Source of the DNA: Catenulispora rubra
Lineage (GTDB): Bacteria; Actinomycetota; Actinomycetes; Streptomycetales; Catenulisporaceae
Reading direction: 5' to 3'
Length of the DNA: 64,000 nt
Assembly: GCF_015356825.1 (NCBI RefSeq)
Contig: NZ_JAACYW010000019.1
Span: 1-64,000 of the forward strand
A program made the position numbers and the translations under genes. Position 1 is the stretch's first letter, and the number at the start of each line of letters is the position of its first letter. The notes beneath the pieces are model-generated. The model ran no database searches. It worked only from the letters and a program-made list of their open reading frames with translations, and had not been told where the DNA came from. This document shows, piece by piece, positions 36,041 to 44,829 of this stretch.

Positions 36041-36171
36041 CATCCCGCCGTGATCAACGGGATCTTGTGGCGGTTCAGGACCGGCTGTCCGCGCGCTACG
36101 ACAAGCTCAGCACCCGCGACCAGGCCGGAATCCACCTAATCTCCACCATCACCTGGCTCCGCACCCTCTGA
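36041..36171 (+). pseudogene. Remnant of an IS5-type transposase (5' and 3' ends joined)
   Basis: From 36047 one frame reads AVINGILWRFRTGCP, the conserved N-terminal motif of IS5-family transposases. From about 36087 a different frame reads ARYDKLSTRDQAGIHLISTITWLR and stops at 36171, matching the usual C-terminus of the same family. The ~750 bases between these parts are missing and the frames do not match, so this is an internally deleted, dead copy. I could not recognise terminal inverted repeats. Confidence 0.6.
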
Positions 36172-36189
36172 ATCAGCGGCGGCGTGTCG

Positions 36190-36999
36190 TCACGCCCACC
36201 ACTCCCAGGCCTGGAACAGGTCGAACAGCCCTGGGTCCCCGTCGAGTCGCAGGGAGTCCAGCGGGATGCGGTCGTACAGGAACAGGACCAGATCACTGGC
36301 CGTGCCGTGGATGGACAGGCCCGCCGCGTCCGGGTCCTCGCCGGGAGCGGGCAGGCGGGTGGTGCGCGCACCGTCGCCGTCGACCGTGTGACGCCAGGAG
36401 CGGCCCTCGGTGGCGTGGAGGTCGAAGGCGGTGGGCTTGTGCGGCCAGGGGCTCGTCGTGAAGCAGGTGATGAACAGGTTCTCCTCGACTCCGTCGAGTG
36501 CCACCTCGGTCGGCAGCGGCTGCGGGGCGCCCACGGCGACCTGTGCGTCGTACGTGTGCACCGCGATCTCCTGGACCTGGTGCCGGGCGACGGAAGCGCA
36601 GGTGTCCGTCAACTGTGTGGCGCCCCACCCGGTCCAGCAACCGCCGTCCGGGTCGGCCGCCCGCAGCGCGTCCAGCAGCTCCTGCGTCGTCGCGGCCAAC
36701 CAGGCCAGCAGCTCCTCGCGCTCCCGGGGGGCCGGCACGGTGCGCTCGGCGACGGCCTCGGCCGGGGCGGCGTCGGCGGGTCCCGCGGCGACGGTGGCGG
36801 CCCGGAAACGACGCCCCTGACCCAGGTGCTGCGCCAGATCGAACAGCGTCCACCCGGGGCAGGTCGGCACCGGCACGTCGAGGCTGGGCGCCGAAGCGAT
36901 CACGGCGCGGAAGGCGGTCGCACGTTCGTCGATCAGCCGCAGCAGATCGGGAAACTCCAGAGTCTTATGCACAGCGGCAGTTCTATCATCGTGATCCAC
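36190..36999 (-). CDS. Maleylpyruvate isomerase family (mycothiol-dependent type) protein
   Basis: A 269-residue protein of the DinB-like/maleylpyruvate isomerase group. The N-terminal bundle contains VPTCPGWTLFDLAQHLGQGRRF, with the family's His. A central ARHQVQEIAVHTYDAQVAVG supplies further His residues of the metal site, and the C-terminal domain has GTASDLVLFLYDR. Family members use mycothiol as cofactor, a thiol specific to actinobacteria. The substrate cannot be told. The reading frame begins with GTG at 36999; a GTG at 36972 is equally possible. Confidence 0.8.
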   Translation of the reverse strand: MDHDDRTAAVHKTLEFPDLLRLIDERATAFRAVIASAPSLDVPVPTCPGWTLFDLAQHLGQGRRFRAATVAAGPADAAPAEAVAERTVPAPREREELLAWLAATTQELLDALRAADPDGGCWTGWGATQLTDTCASVARHQVQEIAVHTYDAQVAVGAPQPLPTEVALDGVEENLFITCFTTSPWPHKPTAFDLHATEGRSWRHTVDGDGARTTRLPAPGEDPDAAGLSIHGTASDLVLFLYDRIPLDSLRLDGDPGLFDLFQAWEWWA

Positions 37000-37153
37000 T
37001 TGCCCGGCAGCGGTTTTCCCAGCCGGTACGGCAGGCGACTCCGGCCCGGGCGAACCAGCTCGGCCTTCTGCCCATGGTGTCTGGCCAGAAGTGTCAACCT
37101 TTTCATTTCCTTCGACCCACGTACCGGGTGAGGAGGTTCCGCGTGCGCGGATG

Positions 37154-37171
37154 CCTCCAACGATCTGGAGG
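37154..37171 (+). promoter_or_regulatory. Hairpin that sequesters a Shine-Dalgarno site
   Basis: CCTCCA (37154-37159) is exactly complementary to TGGAGG (37166-37171), with a 6-base loop. TGGAGG is the ribosome binding site of the next gene, so the hairpin could hide it until melted or bound by a factor. Confidence 0.5.
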
Positions 37172-37179
37172 AAATGCTT

Positions 37180-39186
37180 GTGCTAACACGTTCCCGCCGT
37201 ATCCCGACTCTGGTGACGGCCATAGCCCTCGGCGTGGTCACCGCCGCCGGAGTCTCCGGCACCGCTACGGCGTCCAGCACTCCGTCGGGCTCAGCGGCCG
37301 CCACGTCCCTGGACGGCGTGCAGACAGCCGCACCGCAGATCAGCACCCTACCGAACGGCGACCGGGTGTTGGTCTTCGGTTCGGGCGCCGCCGCGAACGT
37401 CGCGGTATTCGCACCGGACGGCAACACCGTACCGTTCATGCGCTACGCACCGAATACGCACCACGCCTACGTCATCCCCGACTCGATCCTGGCCGCGCCA
37501 GGCCAGCTCGTGGCGTCGCAGTATGAGATACCGGCGTTGAGCACGGCGAGTCCGCTGGCGACGCCGCATTACCCCCTGCGGATCCTGCAGGTCAACGCCG
37601 TGGGGCTGGACGGTCAGGCCACTGACGGCGTGGCTTACCTGACCGACACCGACGACGCCAACCGGTGGAGTATCCCGATTCCGATCGTCAACGGCGTGGC
37701 GCGGGTGGCGATACCGGCCGGCCACTACGCGGCCACCACCGGCTTCCAGGCCGTTGATCCGGCCACGAACGCCGCGACGGTCCACGCGGTGACGCAACTC
37801 GACGTCACCGTGGCCGACACCGGCGTGAGTACCATGACCGTCGACGAGCGCACCGCGACCGCCCAGATCACGGCCGATACGCCGCGGCCGGCGGTGAACG
37901 ACAACAACGACGTGGTCTTCAACACCACCGACGGCAACGGGGTGGTCGGCGGTGTCCAGGTGAGCACCGAAGGCAGGCCGATCTACGTCAGTCCGACGGC
38001 GGCGCCGAAGGCCGGCAAGTTCTCCTACCAGGTGTTCGCCTGGGGTGGTGAAAGCCCGGCCGGGACTGCGGACCCCTACCGCTACGAGGTGATGTTCCCG
38101 GCGGCCGATCACATCGATGCGGACCAGACGTACACGGTCGACGCTTCGACGCTGGCCACGGTCCACAACACCATCGACACCGATCCGAGCAACACGAAAC
38201 ACCGTGGCGAGTTCATGACGGCGGCGTCTTCGCCGGGGCTCGGCGGATCGTTGACCAGCCAGGTCGTCACAGTCCCGGGAAAGCTGACCACCTACTACGG
38301 CGCTCCGGTCGGCGACGCGAACTACGTACGTGTCGTCGTCCCCACCCTGCCGAGCGGCAGCACCGGCTTTCCCTCCACGATGTTCTTCAGCGCGAATGAG
38401 CCGACCTACGCCGGCCCGACCGAGACGTGGCGGACCTGGGGTCACGGCCCGTTGACGCCGCAGGTCGGCCAGTACCCGGGGAAGGCCTCGTGCCGCTCCT
38501 GCGCCGACGGCGGCACAGTGGACCTGGTCCTGAACAGGCTCCAGGACAGTTCGCCGGACACCGTCGTCGCGGCGATCGGCCCCGCCACCGGCCACCTGAG
38601 CGTCTACCGGGACGGCAACCAGGTCTTCTCGCAGGACAACACCTCGGGGGTCGAGCTCACCGGTCAGGCTCAGCAGCCCGGCACCTACCGCATGGTCTTC
38701 GACCAGGACGTCAGTCAGTTCCCGATCACCCAGTCCACGGCCACGCACACCGACGTCACCGTGCCCTACACCCCGGCCCCGGACCCGAAGTGGACTCTGC
38801 CGTCCGGCGACTTCTGCAACGCGCAGGGCAGCAGCACGACCCCGTGCTCGATCCTGCCGGTGCTGAACCTGAACTACCGGCTGGCCACCGATGACACGGA
38901 CACCGGCCACGGGCCGTTGACGGCGCTGACGTTGACGGTCGGCCACCAGTCCTACGCCGGAGCGGGCGCGCAGACCGCGGCCACCGGCGCGACCGTGTCC
39001 GTGTCCTACGACAAGGGCGCGACCTGGACCGCGGCCTCGGTGATCCCGGCCGGCCAGAACCACTTCGTCGCGCTGTGGAAGAACGGCGCGGCCAAGGGCA
39101 GTACGCCCTGGCTGAAGGTGACCGCCACCGACGCACTCGGCGGATCCATCGCGCAGACCGTCGCCAACGCCTACACCATCGGCTGA
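37180..39186 (+). CDS. Large secreted protein of unknown function, paired with an S53 peptidase
   Basis: A 668-residue secreted protein. The start is placed at GTG 37180 because GGAGG (37167-37171) is 8 bases upstream, whereas the ATG at 37174 is only 2 bases from it. The signal peptide ends at TATAS. The mature part begins ISTLPNGDRVLVFGSG, like the propeptide start of actinobacterial secreted subtilisins, and continues as several beta-rich domains. A C-terminal segment (LNYRLATDDTDTG, then VSYDKGATWTAASV) is also found at the ends of S8 peptidases. No Asp-His-Ser catalytic triad is recognisable, so it looks like accessory domains without a protease. It lies 14 bases upstream of the S53 gene. 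Confidence 0.7.
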   Translation: MLTRSRRIPTLVTAIALGVVTAAGVSGTATASSTPSGSAAATSLDGVQTAAPQISTLPNGDRVLVFGSGAAANVAVFAPDGNTVPFMRYAPNTHHAYVIPDSILAAPGQLVASQYEIPALSTASPLATPHYPLRILQVNAVGLDGQATDGVAYLTDTDDANRWSIPIPIVNGVARVAIPAGHYAATTGFQAVDPATNAATVHAVTQLDVTVADTGVSTMTVDERTATAQITADTPRPAVNDNNDVVFNTTDGNGVVGGVQVSTEGRPIYVSPTAAPKAGKFSYQVFAWGGESPAGTADPYRYEVMFPAADHIDADQTYTVDASTLATVHNTIDTDPSNTKHRGEFMTAASSPGLGGSLTSQVVTVPGKLTTYYGAPVGDANYVRVVVPTLPSGSTGFPSTMFFSANEPTYAGPTETWRTWGHGPLTPQVGQYPGKASCRSCADGGTVDLVLNRLQDSSPDTVVAAIGPATGHLSVYRDGNQVFSQDNTSGVELTGQAQQPGTYRMVFDQDVSQFPITQSTATHTDVTVPYTPAPDPKWTLPSGDFCNAQGSSTTPCSILPVLNLNYRLATDDTDTGHGPLTALTLTVGHQSYAGAGAQTAATGATVSVSYDKGATWTAASVIPAGQNHFVALWKNGAAKGSTPWLKVTATDALGGSIAQTVANAYTIG

Positions 39187-39200
39187 AGGAAATCAGGGTT

Positions 39201-40451
39201 ATGAGTCGTATAGCGAATCACAGGCTGCTGCGTGGGCTGGCGGCGGCCGTGCTGGCAGTCGGCACGATCGCGACAGCGGTCGCCCCGGCGAACGCCACCG
39301 GCGCCACGCACCCCGCGGTCGCCAGCAACGTGAAGAACGTCTGCGGCGCGGCGAAACCCGGTTATGACCGGTGCTTCGCGCAGATCCGCACCGATGTTCA
39401 CGAGCCGGCGCACGTCGGCCGGATCGCGGGTGCTGCGGGTGCGGTGGCGGTTGGAACTCCGGCTCCGGCCGGATTCGGTCCGGCAGACCTGCACTCCGCC
39501 TACAACCTGCCGACCACCGGCGGCGCGAACCAGACCGTTGCGATCGTCGACGCCGGAGACGACCCGACAGCCGAAGCCGACCTCGCCGTCTACCGCAACA
39601 CCTACGGCCTGCCGGCCTGCACCACAGCCAACGGCTGCTTCACCAAGGTGAACGAGCGCGGCGCCGCCACCCCGCTCCCGGCCGACGCCGGCTGGGGCGT
39701 GGAGATCGCGCTGGACCTCGACATGGTCTCGGCCGCCTGCCCGCAGTGCAAGATCCTGCTGGTCGAAGCCGACCACCCGACCGGCACCGACCTCGGTGCG
39801 TCAGTGGACACCGCGGTCGGTCTCGGCGCCACCGAGGTGTCGAACAGCTACGGGGCCACCGAGTCCAGCGTCACGTCCTCGGACACCGCGCACTACACCC
39901 ATCCCGGTGTCGCGATCGTCGCCTCCTCCGGTGACGACGGCTACGGGATCCCGTCGGAGCCGGCGGTGTTCTCGTCCGTCATCTCGGTCGGCGGCACCTC
40001 ACTTACCAAGGACTCGAGCGCTCGGGGTTGGAGCGAGTCCGCGTGGCAGGAGGCTGGAAGCGGCTGCTCGGCGTGGGTGGACAAGCCCACCTGGCAGACC
40101 GACCCCAACTGCCCCGGCCGCATGGTCGCCGACGTCGCAGCCGTCGCCGACCCGCAGACCGGCCTGGCGGTGTACGCCTCCACCGACGGTCCCCGAGGCT
40201 GGATCGTCGTCGGCGGCACCAGCGCCTCCTCGCCGTTCGTCGCCGGCGTGATCGCACTGGCGGGCAACCCCGCCGAGTACCCGAACGCGTCGCGGTTCTA
40301 CGCGTCCTCCGCGCAGGCGGGACTGAACGACGTGGTCGGCGGTGACAACGTCACCTCCCAGGACTGCGGCGGCGACTACCAATGCACCGCGACGGTCGGT
40401 TACGACGGCCCCACCGGAATGGGGACGCCGAACGGACTCGCCGCATTCTAG
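39201..40451 (+). CDS. Secreted serine-carboxyl peptidase (sedolisin, family S53) without propeptide
   Basis: A 416-residue secreted enzyme. After a signal peptide (cut near ANAT) and ~50 residues, the S53 catalytic domain starts at FGPADLHSAYNLP. The catalytic Glu168 and Asp172 lie in GWGVEIALDLD and the nucleophile Ser in VVGGTSASSP (about residue 336). A short calcium-site region, YDGPTGMGTPNG, ends the protein. Typical sedolisins carry a ~180-residue propeptide that folds the enzyme; it is absent here. The neighbouring protein encoded at 37180 may substitute for it. Two Cys pairs are likely disulfides. An SD-like GAAGG lies upstream. Confidence 0.85.
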   Translation: MSRIANHRLLRGLAAAVLAVGTIATAVAPANATGATHPAVASNVKNVCGAAKPGYDRCFAQIRTDVHEPAHVGRIAGAAGAVAVGTPAPAGFGPADLHSAYNLPTTGGANQTVAIVDAGDDPTAEADLAVYRNTYGLPACTTANGCFTKVNERGAATPLPADAGWGVEIALDLDMVSAACPQCKILLVEADHPTGTDLGASVDTAVGLGATEVSNSYGATESSVTSSDTAHYTHPGVAIVASSGDDGYGIPSEPAVFSSVISVGGTSLTKDSSARGWSESAWQEAGSGCSAWVDKPTWQTDPNCPGRMVADVAAVADPQTGLAVYASTDGPRGWIVVGGTSASSPFVAGVIALAGNPAEYPNASRFYASSAQAGLNDVVGGDNVTSQDCGGDYQCTATVGYDGPTGMGTPNGLAAF

Positions 40452-40509
40452 GCCCGGGGTGACAACCATCTGCGGTCGTTAGGTCCACTCCGTGTTTGAG
40501 GAGGACCGA

Positions 40510-41037
40510 ATGAAGAATGCGGAAGCCGCCGAGTTCCACGAGTTCGTCACCGCCCGGTGGAGCCGGCTGGTCCGGACGGCCTACCTGCTGACCGGACACC
40601 GGCACGATGCCGAGGACCTCGCCCAGAACACGCTGGTCCAGGTGTACCAGGGCTGGGGCCGGGTGCGTATGAGCGAGAGCCCGGACGCGTACGTCCACAA
40701 GATCATGGTGCGGTGCAACGGGCACCGGTTCCGCAAGCGGCGCGTGGCCGAGCGGCTGGGCGACCCTCCGGAAGGCGGGATGTCCGACGCCACAGACCAG
40801 GTCGCCCAGCGCCACGCGCTGGTCGCGGCACTTCAGGATCTGCCCAGGAAGCAGCGGGCCATCGTGGTGCTGCGGTTCTGGTCCGACCTCACGGAAAGGG
40901 AGACAGCCGGGGTCCTCGGATGCTCCGTCGGTACCGTCAAAAGCCAGACGCATCGCGCGCTGGCCAGGCTCCGGCAGCATCCCGCCCTCGGGTCCACCGT
41001 CCACGAGGAACTCATGATGGGAGCCAGAGGGCTATGA
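40510..41037 (+). CDS. SigE-family RNA polymerase sigma-70 factor
   Basis: A 175-residue ECF-like sigma factor of the actinobacterial SigE family. Region 2 is FHEFVTARWSRLVRTAYLLTGHRHDAEDLAQNTLV; region 4 is ALQDLPRKQRAIVVLRFW followed by the helix-turn-helix TERETAGVLGCSVGTVKSQTHRAL. The start at 40510 is set by GAGGAGG at 40496-40502 rather than the upstream ATG at 40492. It is coupled through ATGA to a membrane-bound partner gene. It may respond to envelope conditions, but no target promoter is obvious. Confidence 0.88.
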   Translation: MKNAEAAEFHEFVTARWSRLVRTAYLLTGHRHDAEDLAQNTLVQVYQGWGRVRMSESPDAYVHKIMVRCNGHRFRKRRVAERLGDPPEGGMSDATDQVAQRHALVAALQDLPRKQRAIVVLRFWSDLTERETAGVLGCSVGTVKSQTHRALARLRQHPALGSTVHEELMMGARGL

Positions 41038-41059
41038 CAGAACAGGCTATGACAGAACA
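41030..41059 (+). repeat. Perfect 15-bp tandem duplication over a stop/start overlap
   Basis: GGCTATGACAGAACA occurs twice in a row (41030-41044 and 41045-41059). The first copy holds the sigma factor stop and the ATG of its partner; the second places another in-frame ATG five codons later. Confidence 0.85.
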
Positions 41060-41945
41060 CAGCGATGCCCGTCGACAGGTGGATCTCCGCCACCGGCTGA
41101 ACGACGCGGCCGGGGACTTCATCCCGGCGAGCGCACCGTACGACGCGATCGTCGGTGAGGCCCGGCGCCGCACCCGGGTCCGCGCGATCGGCGGCTCGGC
41201 ACTGGGCGTCATGGCGCTCGGCGCCGCCGTGGCGGTCGGCGTCTCAAGCTTCGCCGGAGGCCCGGCGCCGAGCGCCGCTGCGGGCACTGCAGGCACTGCG
41301 GGCAGCCAGCCGGCACCCGTGGCGACCACCGTCGAGCTGTCGGGTGCGGCCACGACGCCCGATGCCGACCACTACGGCAAGACCGTCATCGCGCAGGGCG
41401 ACTTCAACGGCGTGCACTGGACGCTGACGCGCGACCTGAACAGGCGGAACGGTATCGCCGTCCCGCAGCCGCCAGGCGCTTCCGGGGCCGCGAAGGGCTC
41501 AGAGGCGTTCGACGACGTCTACTTCACCGGACCGAACGCCCTGCGCGACCGCGCCGGCGCCGGCGGCAGCACGGCGCCGGGAAACCTGTCGGAACTGCTG
41601 AACCACTTCAGGAGTTCGAACCCGGACATCGTGTCCTCGATCGGGACCACGAACCTCGGCGTCGGGTCGATGGACGACTCCCGGAACAAGGAGAAGGCGA
41701 GTCCCTACGGGATCACCTTCCTGAACGGCATCGTCAGCTCGAAGGTGGCGCGCGTGCAGGTCGTGTTCGACAGCGGCACGACCGAGGACGCGACGCTTGT
41801 CGCTGCGCCCGCCGGTGAGGACGGCCGGTATTTCTACCTGCCGTTCGCAACCAGTTCGTGGCACGGACCGAGCGGCAAGGTCGTTTACTACGACGCCAAG
41901 GGGAACGTTCTGAAGCCTCACCGCGACGGCTTCTCGAGCTTCTAG
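41034..41945 (+). CDS. Membrane-anchored partner (putative anti-sigma) of the SigE-type factor
   Basis: A 303-residue protein with an N-terminal cytoplasmic segment of ~45 residues and a transmembrane helix (AIGGSALGVMALGAAVAVGVSS, about 50-72). An Ala/Gly-rich linker and a ~200-residue extracytoplasmic domain of unknown fold follow. No zinc-binding HxxxCxxC motif is seen. Such membrane proteins regularly follow SigE-family genes in actinobacteria and are presumed regulators. The ATGA overlap implies coupled translation. An alternative start exists at 41049 because of a 15-bp duplication. Confidence 0.7.
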   Translation: MTEQAMTEHSDARRQVDLRHRLNDAAGDFIPASAPYDAIVGEARRRTRVRAIGGSALGVMALGAAVAVGVSSFAGGPAPSAAAGTAGTAGSQPAPVATTVELSGAATTPDADHYGKTVIAQGDFNGVHWTLTRDLNRRNGIAVPQPPGASGAAKGSEAFDDVYFTGPNALRDRAGAGGSTAPGNLSELLNHFRSSNPDIVSSIGTTNLGVGSMDDSRNKEKASPYGITFLNGIVSSKVARVQVVFDSGTTEDATLVAAPAGEDGRYFYLPFATSSWHGPSGKVVYYDAKGNVLKPHRDGFSSF

Positions 41946-41960
41946 GTCGCTTGGGCAGTC

Positions 41961-41990
41961 GAAGGACACTGAAGGACACTGAAGGACACT
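41961..41990. repeat. 10-bp tandem repeat, three copies
   Basis: GAAGGACACT is repeated exactly three times in the spacer just after the putative anti-sigma gene and ahead of the terminator hairpin. Confidence 0.85.
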
Positions 41991-41997
41991 GTTTGAC

Positions 41998-42035
41998 AGG
42001 GCGGATCTGGTAGCGCCTCGCGCCGGATCCGCCCT
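41998..42035 (+). terminator. Terminator hairpin after the sigma/partner operon
   Basis: AGGGCGGATC (41998-42007) pairs with GATCCGCCCT (42026-42035) over an 18-base loop that is itself GC-rich. It lies 52 bases after the stop codon of the putative anti-sigma gene. Confidence 0.65.
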
Positions 42036-42204
42036 AAGTCGTTCGGCCGCGTGGTCCGGGTCGATCCGGCTCGTCGGGCCGTCCGACCAGGACGCCGACC
42101 GAACTAGTCCCTACGGACGAGGCCCGGTTCGCTCCCAGCGGCGATGTGGGTACCGGAAAGCGCGCCGTTCACTGAGGCGATTCCTTTGGAGAGGGGACGT
42201 CTCA

Positions 42205-43698
42205 GTGAAGTCGAACCATCGGTCGGCAGCCGCGGCGATCGGAGCCGCGGCGGGGTCGGCGATCCTGTTCTTCCTGGGTACCGGGCTGCGGCCGGTGCCC
42301 TGGCTCACCTGGCTCGCGCCGCTTCCGGTGCTGCTGATGGCGCCGCGGGTGGGTCGGCGTGCCGCCTTCGGACTCGCGGCCGCCGCGTGGTTGGGCGGCG
42401 AGTCGGCGATGTGGGGGTACTTCATCGGCACCGTGCAGATTCCGGTGCCGGTGGCGGTGCTGATCATTGTGGGATCGGCGCTGCTCTTCGGGCTCGTGGT
42501 GCTGCTCGCGCGCGCCCTGATCGGGCAACGGCGTCAGCTCCTGGCGACCGTCGTCTTTCCGGCGGCCTGGGTCACGGTGGAGCTCGCGATGTCGCAAGCG
42601 GCACCGTTCGGCGCGTGGTGGAGCCTGGCCTACACCCAGGCGAACGTCCTGCCCGTGTTCCAGATCCTCTCGGTCACCGGGATATGGGGCGTGACCTTCC
42701 TCGTGCTCCTGGTACCAGCGGCGGCTGCGGCCGTGTTCGCGCCTCAGAGCCGAGGCCAGGCGCGGGAACAGAGTAGGCGGCAGTGGCAGACGCGCGGGCG
42801 TCGGTGGCAGCCGGCCGTCGCCGCGACGGCGGTGCTGGCCGTCGCGTTGGGCTACGGTACGTTGCGTCTGCACTCCTCGCACGCACAAACGGGAGAGCGC
42901 GTAGCCCTGGTGGCCAGTGACCGCGAGATCGATCCGACACCCGTCGAATCGGCCGCCGGCCACGATCTCCTCGACGCCTACGTCAGTGGTGTCCAGGCCC
43001 TGTCCGCACAAGGCATCCGCGTCGTCGTCCTCCCGGAGAAGGCCTTCACCGCCGACGACACGAGCCTTCCCACGCTGACCGGCCCGCTGTCGCACCTCGC
43101 GCACCAGCGACACTTCGACATCGTCGTCGGGCTGATCCTGAAGCGGGACAACCAACTCTTCAACGCGGCGATCGACCTCCCGGCCGACGGGAGCGCCCCG
43201 GTCACCTACTTCAAGCAGCACCTCGTCACCGGCGTCGAGGACGACTTGACGGCGGGGCACGGTCAGGCCTTCGTTCCCGGCAGCCAGGACCGGTGGGCAC
43301 TCGCCGTCTGCTTCGACCTCGACTTCCCCAGCTTGGTGCGCGACTACCGGAGCCATGGCGCCACCACGCTCTTCGTACCGGCGTGGGACTTCTCCGACGA
43401 CGCGTGGCTGCACAGCAGGATGGCGGTCGCCCGGGGCGTCGAGAACGGCATGACCGTGGTGCGCGACGCAAGGCAGGGCGCGCTGACCGTCAGTGATCCG
43501 TACGGCCGGATGACCGCCGAGGCGCGGACGTCCGGCACGTCGATGGTCTCGGTCACCGCCTGGCTGCCGTCGCCTGCTTCGTCCACGCTGTACACACGCT
43601 TCGGTGACTGGTTCGCGTGGACGTGCGTCGTCCTGTTCCTCGCCGGAATCGCCGTCGCGTACTTCGGAAACCGCCGCGCAGTAGGTTGTCCGGGGTGA
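42205..43698 (+). CDS. Apolipoprotein N-acyltransferase-like carbon-nitrogen hydrolase
   Basis: A 497-residue protein with about six N-terminal transmembrane helices, then a nitrilase-fold domain. Its catalytic triad is visible: Glu in VVVLPEKAF, Lys in VTYFKQHL and Cys in LAVCFDLDFP. A last helix is near the C-terminus. This is the layout of Lnt, which N-acylates lipoprotein cysteines in the membrane. The GTG start follows GGAGAGGGG. The stop overlaps a GTG of the kinase gene, so the three-gene group with the kinase and regulator is probably one transcript. Linking an Lnt paralogue to a two-component system is uncommon. Confidence 0.82.
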   Translation: MKSNHRSAAAAIGAAAGSAILFFLGTGLRPVPWLTWLAPLPVLLMAPRVGRRAAFGLAAAAWLGGESAMWGYFIGTVQIPVPVAVLIIVGSALLFGLVVLLARALIGQRRQLLATVVFPAAWVTVELAMSQAAPFGAWWSLAYTQANVLPVFQILSVTGIWGVTFLVLLVPAAAAAVFAPQSRGQAREQSRRQWQTRGRRWQPAVAATAVLAVALGYGTLRLHSSHAQTGERVALVASDREIDPTPVESAAGHDLLDAYVSGVQALSAQGIRVVVLPEKAFTADDTSLPTLTGPLSHLAHQRHFDIVVGLILKRDNQLFNAAIDLPADGSAPVTYFKQHLVTGVEDDLTAGHGQAFVPGSQDRWALAVCFDLDFPSLVRDYRSHGATTLFVPAWDFSDDAWLHSRMAVARGVENGMTVVRDARQGALTVSDPYGRMTAEARTSGTSMVSVTAWLPSPASSTLYTRFGDWFAWTCVVLFLAGIAVAYFGNRRAVGCPG

Positions 43699-44825
43699 GA
43701 CGGGGGCCGTGGCAGTTACTAGCACGGGAGAGCAGAGTGTCGGCGGGGGCAGCGATACGCGTTCCGCGCGCGGACGCGGCCGTCGCCGCCGCGGTCACCG
43801 CCGCCGCGCTCGTGCCCGCGTTCGTCCCGCACACCCAGCCGTGGTGGGCCGTGGTGCTGACCATCCTGAGCTCGGTCCCGGTGCTGTGGCGGCGCGTCTG
43901 GCTCCTGCCGGTGTGCCTCGTGGTGGGGCTAGCGATCCTGATACTGGATCTCACGGACCACGCGGCCCCCGGCGAGCCCCTGTTGCTGGCACCGTACGGA
44001 CCGCTGGTATGTACTTACACGTTCGCGGAGCTGGCCCGGCCGGCGTGGCGCGTCGTCGGTATCGCGCTGCTGGCCGCCGGCGTGGCCGTCTCCCTGGCGG
44101 TGCCGCACAACGACCTGGACACCTTCCGCGCCGTCACGACCGAGTACGTGGCCGCATACGCGCTGGGCGTCGGCACCCGGGCGCGGCGGGCGCACGCCGA
44201 CGCGGAGGCCGAGCGCACCCGGCGGATGGCGGAGGAGCGCGCGCTCGCCGCCGCGCAGGAGCGCACCCGCATCGCCCGCGACATGCACGACATCGTCACC
44301 CACTCGGTCGGGCTCATGACGGTGCAGGCCGAGGCCGGGCCGCTGGTCGTCCGGGCCGACCCGGCGAAGGCCGAGGCGACGTTCGAGGCGATCTCCGCGA
44401 CCGGACGGGAAGCCATCGGGCAGCTTCGGGTGTTGCTCGGCGCACTGCGCGGCGAGAGCGGGCTCGGGCTGGATGCGCTGACCGGCTTGGTCCAGCGGGT
44501 CCGCCAAGCCGGTCTGGACGTGCGCACCGAGGAAGTCGGCACCCGGCTGCGCACGTCGTCCGCGGTGGACCTCGCCGCGTACCGCGTCATTCAGGAGTGT
44601 CTGACCAACACCGTCCGCCACGCCGAAGCACGCACCGCCTGGCTGCGCCTGCTCTGGCACGACCGGATGCTGAGCATCGAGGTGAGCGACGACGGACACG
44701 GCGCACCGAGCCTGCGCGAGGGGCACGGCCTCACCGGGATGCGCGAACGCGTGGAAGCATGCGGAGGGACCCTGGCCATCGACCCGAGCGGCTTCACCGT
44801 CGCCGTCACGTTGCCGATCGGATAG
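43695..44825 (+). CDS. Two-component sensor histidine kinase (NarL/LiaS-like)
   Basis: A kinase of about 376 residues. Four or so N-terminal membrane helices (about 30-150) and a short coiled linker precede a HisKA_3 dimerisation domain with phosphoacceptor His in IARDMHDIVTHSVG. The C-terminal HATPase domain has AAYRVIQECLTNTVRHA (N box), SDDGHGAP and GHGLTGMRERVEACGG. The start is either GTG 43695 (four-base overlap with the previous gene) or GTG 43737, which has GGGAG upstream. It should phosphorylate the response regulator encoded four bases downstream. Confidence 0.88.
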   Translation: MRRGPWQLLARESRVSAGAAIRVPRADAAVAAAVTAAALVPAFVPHTQPWWAVVLTILSSVPVLWRRVWLLPVCLVVGLAILILDLTDHAAPGEPLLLAPYGPLVCTYTFAELARPAWRVVGIALLAAGVAVSLAVPHNDLDTFRAVTTEYVAAYALGVGTRARRAHADAEAERTRRMAEERALAAAQERTRIARDMHDIVTHSVGLMTVQAEAGPLVVRADPAKAEATFEAISATGREAIGQLRVLLGALRGESGLGLDALTGLVQRVRQAGLDVRTEEVGTRLRTSSAVDLAAYRVIQECLTNTVRHAEARTAWLRLLWHDRMLSIEVSDDGHGAPSLREGHGLTGMRERVEACGGTLAIDPSGFTVAVTLPIG

Positions 44826-44829
44826 CCGA

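Noticed and set aside
37180-39186. Subtilisin-type (S8) peptidase
   Set aside because: The N- and C-terminal parts resemble domains of S8 peptidases, but I could not find the Asp, His and Ser catalytic motifs, so peptidase activity is not claimed.
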